Positions 59,048 through 64,000 of a stretch of DNA of 64,000 nucleotides are shown one piece after another. The DNA comes from Echinometra lucunter. Its lineage: Eukaryota; Echinodermata; Echinoidea; Camarodonta; Echinometridae. Location of the stretch: NCBI GenBank assembly GCA_029962745.1, contig CM057162.1:10199243-10263242 (forward strand). The letters run 5' to 3'. Positions within the stretch are counted from its first letter, which is position 1. The number at the start of each line of letters is the position of its first letter. Below the pieces are notes generated by a model. The model was not told where the DNA came from and did no database searches. It worked only from the letters and a program-made list of their open reading frames with translations. Position numbers and translations under genes: made by a program.

Positions 59048-59701
59048 CTGTTTTAAATGTTGCAGATATGTGGATGGTTGTTGTAGGATATAAAGAGATG
59101 ACACACAAACATGCATGATTTCTTCACAAAAATCAATATACATATGGAATGATTCATGCACTGGAAAACAATAAGTGTTCTTCGAAAAAAAAAAAAAGAG
59201 AATAATTACGTTCATTGCGAACACACCTACAAAAGGCAGTGTGAACACATCCTCACAAAAAAGAAACACATCAAACATCACTGCACATGTTTCAAAGCTT
59301 TTCAGTAGTGTGAAACAGCCCATCTTTTAACCTTTGAATAGTCCGATTTTCAATCTGATGATCTTAGAATGGTTTCAAACATAACTTGACCCAATTTTGG
59401 TGCATTTTTGTTCTACAGTGTACACAATTATTATTTACACAGACTTCAAATTTTGACGATGGGCCAAATAAGAACTTAAACATCATGATAGTATTAAAAG
59501 CGATACTTATTTTACTGAAATCAAAACAAATGAGAGTCATTATCGCTAATGCTCACACACAAGAACAAATCTGTAAATGTGAGAGGACATCAATTAAAAT
59601 GCAATAAGGAATCATGTTTCAGAAAAAGGATCAGTAATGAAGTTTGATTCAAAAGCAAAACTGTTAAATGTCAGACTAATAAGTAATTGAAGGGTCTTCT
59701 T

Positions 59702-60201
59702 NNNNNNNNNNNNNNNNNNNNNNNNNNNNNNNNNNNNNNNNNNNNNNNNNNNNNNNNNNNNNNNNNNNNNNNNNNNNNNNNNNNNNNNNNNNNNNNNNNN
59801 NNNNNNNNNNNNNNNNNNNNNNNNNNNNNNNNNNNNNNNNNNNNNNNNNNNNNNNNNNNNNNNNNNNNNNNNNNNNNNNNNNNNNNNNNNNNNNNNNNNN
59901 NNNNNNNNNNNNNNNNNNNNNNNNNNNNNNNNNNNNNNNNNNNNNNNNNNNNNNNNNNNNNNNNNNNNNNNNNNNNNNNNNNNNNNNNNNNNNNNNNNNN
60001 NNNNNNNNNNNNNNNNNNNNNNNNNNNNNNNNNNNNNNNNNNNNNNNNNNNNNNNNNNNNNNNNNNNNNNNNNNNNNNNNNNNNNNNNNNNNNNNNNNNN
60101 NNNNNNNNNNNNNNNNNNNNNNNNNNNNNNNNNNNNNNNNNNNNNNNNNNNNNNNNNNNNNNNNNNNNNNNNNNNNNNNNNNNNNNNNNNNNNNNNNNNN
60201 N
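59702..60201. other. Assembly gap, exactly 500 N
   Basis: Sequence right of the gap equals that from 51459, so the gap joins a second copy of the 51.5-55.2 kb region. Confidence 0.99.
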
Positions 60202-63200
60202 CCACCTACCTTTCTGGTGTCTTTCCTATCAATACACAGATCATATTCTCGGATACCCCTCCTCTTTCACTTCCTAACACTATTATCCCAACAGTCCTTA
60301 CTCCTCAGTTTTAATGACCCATCAATACTAGAAAATGTCCTCAATGAGGCGTAACCTAACACCAGCTACCAGGATATTATGAGCGTAATTGCCATGAACC
60401 CAATAATATAAAAGTCATAGTACACTGATGACTACACTAAGTCACTTCTGCAATACACAGTACATGTTTGGAATGGTACAAATAATAGTAGGTTCAATTA
60501 ATTTACAGTTGTAATATAAAAATGCTTCATTCATAATTCAAGAAAAATGGAATATTAGAGTCAGTCGGAATGGATGAGTTGTAACCTTCTCTTTGTCTGT
60601 TCCTCTGTAAACAATACTGCCCTGGCCAATCAGTCCTAGCACTGCAATTGTGGATTTGCTATCGCTGTCGTTTGTTTTGTTTTGCATAAATTCTTTTGAT
60701 CAACAAAGAAGTTTGATGCAAAATTTCAGGGTGCAATTCAAAGATCATATAACATATGAATGAATACCTTCAAATATTTTTTCAGACCTGGAAATATCTA
60801 TATAAAAAAAAAAAAAATTGAGGCTGTGTGCATCTATCGCACTCAGCCTAGAACGGCTTTGTGTGGATAGATGGGCACAGTCTCAACCCAGTGCGGACAG
60901 ATCGTATAATAATAAGCTCATGCGCATGCATTATTTGTATACTGAATCAACCTTTCCCAATTGCTTTCATTCAGCTTCTTTTACATTGTGATCACATGAC
61001 CAGAAATCATGTTTATCTTTTAACTCTTTATGCCAAAATAACCGTGTCTGTTACTCTCCTCTGGCTCTAGGTTGTCGATGTATCCTTCAGCAGTTATCAT
61101 TTACTTGATTATACTGCTATCATGCCAAAATAATGGCAATGACAAAGTTCTGCAATCACTCATTTCTCATAAATCCATCTTGATTCACAAATGTATGAAG
61201 TTGCCAATTTGATACTCAAAACGGCAAGTTGTCACCTAACGTCTACTTCAGGAAATGTAGACAGATAACCTTGCTCAGACAGGGCAGTTTACTGTACTGC
61301 TCTACCTGCACAATGACAATAGGAAGCAAGTGACACATTAACAAAATCTGAGTTATTGATATCTTCATATTTGTCCTAGTGTGCTCTTCCTCCGGGCCAA
61401 ATTTTCTGCAGGAACTCTCATCCTGCTATATGTATTAAAGGTAGGACATCCTGGTATTGCATTGACGTCAGTGTAAATGAATACATTTGATCTTTTTAAT
61501 ACAAAAAATGTCACATTCGTCACTAGCTTCCTTCTGTCAAAGTAGGGCAGTATATACCTCACTGATTAGTTGAAATCATGATGTTTTAGGGAAAGGATAT
61601 TGGATTTTTTTTTTAAAGATGTCCTTTATTGATGTTGGTACATACCTCTAATAAACTTCTTTCTTTCTCCAGCATGAGCTTGAACGTATTCAGTCTTTCT
61701 GATTTCACTTGCGCGTCTTGCTGAGACTATGATCAAAATAGTAAATAAAGGAGGAAAAACAAATTATTCATACCACAGAAACAACACTTCACACAGAATA
61801 GCTGTCAGACAATGAATCTGTTCACACAAAATATGATTGCAATGCTAGATACCATCCTAAAAATTCTTTTTTTTTCTCTCCCTTACCCGATCATTTGTTG
61901 TCATTTTTCTTTTATTTCCTTCTTCTTTTTTGCTCCTTTCTCCTCTGTTATAAACATTTATCTATTTTTTATATTTTCAGTATAAAAAAAATTTATACTG
62001 AACAAAGATTATATTGCAAATCATCTGTTACAGCCAGAAAGGTATTAAATTCTCTCTAGAGGCTAATTTCTAATGATAAACCCCATGGAAAATCCTGTGG
62101 GTGTTTTTTCTTTTTATTTTTTGTATCATTTTTTTCATTAAAAAAAAATTTTTTTGACTGTGCTACTTATGCCAATGGGATGCATATCACTGGGTCAGAA
62201 ATTAAAGAGAGTTTTGCCAAAATTTGCACAAACTAATGACATCATATTTCATGCAAACTTTATAGTAATTTGTTTGGTCCATGCCTTTCTGCTGCCAAAA
62301 GGCAAAAGAGATCATTGACAATTGAAATACAACTAAAATCTTTGGCAATCGTCAAAGTCTATCATCCTTTTCAGGCTTTAAATGACATTTCTCTTAGAGA
62401 TCAAAAAGAAGCAAGTAAGTAAAAATTCTATAAAAAGAACTTTTCATGACATAAAAAAAAAATCAAAGAAATAGCAGTAAGAAAGATATTCCAAGTTTCA
62501 ATAGCACTGTAAGGCTCACTGCACAAGTATATATTTTTTTGGCTTGGCATACGTGTATACCCCCTTAGAAACTACCCCCCCCTTCCAATCTTTGCCCCCT
62601 ACCCCACTCCATCATTTCCATCACAAATCCTTCAACAGTATATAATTATGCTCAGCTGTGCCCAGCATATTGTCACCACCTGTCAGTATCAATAACACAC
62701 ACAGCTCACTGCCAAATTAAGCCCAAATTGCTACCGGTTTCCAAATAACGAGCCATTATACTCAATGAATTTGTTTGATGTACATAAATTACCTCAGGTA
62801 TAAAACCACAAATTCATTTAGTTACAGCATTTTCAGGAAGTGCTACTGACACTACATTGCACTTTGACTGTAAATAGTGATAAAATTAATATTCTAATAT
62901 GCAACGGACATTGAGCAATTATCAAAAGACAAACAAAAGATTTGAGTACATAATCAGCTTATATGAGGCATACCGATTAAAAACACAAGATTCTTCAGTC
63001 TAGTGTAATTATCATACGTACATGTAAGCGACATTAGAAAACAAATTAATACCAATGTTAACCCACTGTATATTCTGCATTCATTATGAGCAATGTTTGC
63101 AAATATTGCTAGTAATGCAAATGCTGTTCATCGTCACTAATTCATTGCATGGACATAAATTCTACTTTCATTCATTATTACTGGAGTGCAAAGACATAAA

Positions 63201-64000
63201 TCACACAACCACAACAGGCGAACGGATTAAATGTAGCATCAATGCGTTTCTGATTTTTACAACTTCAGTGGCTAAGAGTTAGTTCAGCAAAATGATACAT
63301 GATCATGTAGATAAAAACATGATAAGCTTTGGTATGGAGATGAGTTGTTGAGATCTTGCAAAGCATCAATGATAATTGAGGAAGCGATTCGTACAATGAT
63401 TAATGACATTACATAATCAAACCTTGCAAAAAAAAGGCATGAACTGATGTAAAATATTGTGAACAAAAAAAAATATACATGTAGCTTATATAACATCTTT
63501 TGATGACAGAACATTTTTTTTTCCAATATTCTTTAACAATAAGACTCGCAACATAGTCATTTAACAGTTACTATCACCTAATAAAGGATGGCGGAACATC
63601 GGGCTGAGACAAAGGAAATGGAGGGGCACCTTTTGTCTGCCAAACAGTCATTGTCTGAGCCCAACGTTGTGCCGCCTCTGCTAATATCGAGGGGAGATTA
63701 AGGATTTTGTAACAGAAAAAAAATTCTCAAGAAATCATCTGCAACAAGCAAAAAGAAAAGGAAAGAAAAGAAACATGACAGCAGGTCTCTAAAACAGGGG
63801 GAGATCAATGTCCACTTTGGTTTCAAAAGGGGATAAACTTGGGGGGGGGGGCAGTCAACATATATTCCTGTATACATCCCTGACCCTGGGTTTTCCAAAA
63901 CCACCCTAAACAAAGTTCAGTAAATGGTCGAAATCACCCCTTTACAATCGTTTTAAAAACAGCCCCTTTTAAAAATCTTTTCCCCCTTAACGGGTTTAAT
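60202..64000. repeat. Large duplicate pair 2, copy B (runs off the window)
   Basis: Counterpart of 51459-55222 with scattered differences. It continues to the window end, so exons like those at 56.7 and 58.9 kb would be expected again beyond 64000. Confidence 0.9.
61646..61720 (-). CDS. Internal exon, 25-codon helix, copy B
   Basis: Allelic counterpart of 52896-52970 with the same splice sites. Two base differences, both silent (an Ala codon GCG for GCA, a Lys codon AAA for AAG). Confidence 0.8.

Overview
The window is animal nuclear DNA, not prokaryotic. It is AT-rich, with short phase-0 exons separated by kilobases of intron, many microsatellites and a dense load of small terminal-inverted-repeat (TIR) transposons. 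Recurrent ACATGTA words, high allelic divergence and the repeat types suggest a marine deuterostome, most likely an echinoderm such as a sea urchin. That is an inference from style; no diagnostic gene was recognised.

One gene can be followed, on the minus strand, from about 59.0 kb (N-terminal side) down to at least 11.8 kb and probably to about 1.9 kb. I read twelve exons or exon candidates. Ten of them keep frame 0 at both ends and have lengths divisible by three: 234 (or shorter), 147, 75, 150, 129, 132, 39, 216, 132 and 195 bp. A 21-bp microexon and a 181-bp exon with a 13-bp duplication fit the same pattern. The product looks largely disordered: Ser/Lys/Arg-rich basic tracts, two short coiled-coil exons, two Cys-x-Cys-x2-Cys exons, and acidic exon ends of the type DExxEFQ. 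I do not recognise the family. Two exons (19350-19481 and 11786-11980) are followed, in gene sense, by arrays of decayed partial copies of themselves, so serial exon duplication has shaped the gene.

The assembly contains two large near-identical pairs: 18328-34293 with 34794-50360, and 51459-55222 with 60202-64000. In each pair one copy starts exactly at the edge of a 500-N gap. Exons present in both copies differ only at synonymous sites (five seen, none replacing an amino acid). The simplest reading is two haplotypes placed end to end, not a true tandem duplication.

Comparing the two haplotypes gives filled and empty sites for five mobile elements. These are a 1,992-bp giant foldback element with TA target duplication, two different TTAA-flanked MITEs, a 268-bp CACTA-ended MITE with a 3-bp duplication, and a 5'-truncated LINE tail. 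Other elements include a Harbinger-like element nested in a TTAA MITE, a CpG-rich MITE with TTA duplication, and a 407-bp Mutator-like element (9-bp duplication) carrying a tRNA-like Pol III unit with A box, B box and T7 terminator. The most unusual items are the foldback element, whose arms carry six spaced copies of a TCAC...TGA motif, the tRNA-bearing TIR element, and the exon-array gene.
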